Source: Oncomelania hupensis
Lineage: Eukaryota > Mollusca > Gastropoda > Littorinimorpha > Pomatiopsidae
Length of the DNA: 64,000 nucleotides
NCBI GenBank assembly: GCA_036898135.1
Contig: CM072521.1
Location: 65,950,483-66,014,482 of the forward strand
Direction: 5' to 3'
Below the pieces are notes generated by a model. It was not told where the DNA came from and searched no databases. It worked only from the letters and a program-made list of their open reading frames with translations. Positions within the stretch are counted from its first letter, which is position 1. Each line of letters starts with the position of its first letter. A program made the position numbers and the translations under genes. Below are positions 62,771-64,000 of the stretch, piece by piece.

Positions 62771-63352
62771 ACCCGTTGGGGTGCGGGGGGGGTTTCTGTT
62801 TCTGTATAGAGAGTATCCCCACTTTGTGGAAATTTAGTGCTTTAAATTACCACTGGTTCTGTCATTCTCATTTGTTTTTTCTCGTTCCCAATCTCTTCTA
62901 TCAATCTACTATCCTCTTCGCTAGACCAGTCACCTACCTTTTCCCTTGAAAACTCTCCCAATACTTTTCGTCTGTGTATGGGGTTTGTTGGGTCAGCTTG
63001 GGGATATTGGACGCTTTCTGCCAAATGGTCAATGGGGCTTTCTATGGTGTTATTGCTTAAGAATCTAGGCATTTTATATGTATGTATTTGATTATTATTT
63101 TATAATGATGTTTATATTTTTTTGTTTTGTAAACAGGGGTTTGATAAATTAGAGGGCAGCCTCAGCGTCCCATGTATGGGATGCCTTTATTGTAAAGTGA
63201 CCGGCTGGTGGAGTGCCCGTGGTGTTACCATTAGGGTTGTTTCAACAGATCGTTTATACGGATAGGTGGTGAGTCCTCTTTCAACTAAGTTGTGGTCCTG
63301 ATTCGGCTCTTTGCAGTCCGCTGGACCCTTTAAATAATGACTAACTAATTAA
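62771..63352 (+). mobile_element. 582-bp-family retroposon, full length
   Basis: CATTGTCCTCGTAC (62757-62770) and CATTGCCCTTGTAC (63353-63366) form a 14-base imperfect target duplication around exactly 582 bases, the same length as the 8.3 kb copy. It contains AAATTTAGTGCTTTAAATT, AGTGACCGGCTGGTGGAGTG and the terminal GGTCCTGATTCGG...GTCCGCTGGACC stem. The tail is CTAACTAATTAA. Confidence 0.87.
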
Positions 63353-63366
63353 CATTGCCCTTGTAC

Positions 63367-64000
63367 ACTGCTGTTACAATTAACACTTTACAGTGCTTAT
63401 GACTGATGATCCGCATTTGAGGCCTTGCATGGAGGCTTCAGTTACCTAGGGTTTCCTATATCATCATCATCATCATCATCATCACTATCATCATTATCAT
63501 AATACTGTGCCTGCTGTTACTTGGTCACTCGTCAGACGGAAGCGTAGAGGACGACGGCAGCTCGCTGAAGGCGAACGTCACGGGTAAAACCATCGCTGGC
63601 ACTGAATGCCCGTGCATTACTAAACCTAAACTGTTGCAGAAGCAATGAAAGCATAGCAGCTGCTGAGCAGCGCACACCCTCTCCCTCCCCATCCGCTGCT
63701 CTCTTCCCCCTCACCCCCGTCCCCCAAATCTTTTCATCGGGTTTCCGATGTTGCAGTAGATCTTTATCATTTGGGATTTAGGATCTATGTTCGCCACCCT
63801 TGCGCGGCAGAAATATGGGGTGACCTGCCTAGAGAAAGCCCTCTGTAGGTGCATGTTGAGGGGAACCTTGGGTTGGTCTGTATGTGTGCCGCTACCTTAT
63901 CACACTGACCTTTTTCAATTACAGTTTAAAAAACTACTGATATGATTTGTCGGTTACAAGCGCTCCTTCTTCCCAGCTCTCCACTCCAACTCACCCAATT
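63367..64000. other. Unassigned stretch with a short (ATC)n tract
   Basis: ATC units are at 63460-63500. GTCAGACGGAAGCGTA at about 63530 resembles 58757. No gene is recognised, and the window ends here. Confidence 0.45.

Overview
This is animal nuclear DNA: AT-rich, intron-scale spacing, no operons, dense microsatellites, tRNA- and 5S-derived SINEs, many non-LTR retrotransposon relics and one young LTR retrotransposon. The repeat style suggests a marine invertebrate, most likely a mollusc; that is inference from style, not from a diagnostic gene. I recognise no convincing host protein-coding exon and no functional tRNA or rRNA gene. Almost everything that can be named is mobile-element DNA or tandem repeat.

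Layout. 0-8 kb: a 62-bp tandem repeat, an RNase H relic on the minus strand, and a decayed L2-type LINE (2.4-5.2 kb) carrying a nested insertion. 8.07-9.48 kb: a solo LTR broken by a 582-bp retroposon (11-bp target duplication) and by a 242-bp inverted-repeat MITE. 9.94-10.49 kb: a pogo/Tigger-type deletion derivative with TA duplications. 10.5-13.06 kb: a LINE with a long open EN-RT frame. 16.4-22.85 kb: a minus-strand 582-bp-family retroposon split by a 5,540-bp Ty3/Gypsy element (617-bp LTRs, target duplication CAAAT) and by a 197-bp RTE-like LINE 3' end. 22.9-26.1 kb: MITE-like repeats and diverged tandem repeats. 26.4-30 kb: a LINE interrupted by a second LINE's ORF1/gag region plus a ten-copy 43-bp tandem repeat. 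30-36 kb: SINEs, RTE-like 3' ends, an I-clade LINE 3' end and a perfect 27-bp inverted repeat. 36.2-38.1 kb: a MITE with ACGG duplications, an 11/22-bp minisatellite, an array of about fourteen 20-bp palindromes, and a foldback element. 40.8-41.7 kb: a 30-bp minisatellite (about 31 copies). 42-64 kb: more RTE-like 3' ends with (GGATA)n tails, 5S-derived and tRNA-derived SINEs, a second solo LTR, a 103-bp piggyBac-like palindrome between TTAA sites, several minisatellites and long trinucleotide tracts.

The most interesting object is the Gypsy element. Its single 1,154-codon frame runs Gag (SCAN-like capsid region, CCHC knuckle), protease, integrase, and only then RT sequence, which is the Gmr1-like order. 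The RT is internally deleted and lacks its catalytic core and RNase H, yet the two LTRs differ at only one position I could find. It therefore looks like a recently mobilised, RT-less element that depended on a partner's enzyme. Nesting and target duplications allow a relative insertion history to be read for several loci.
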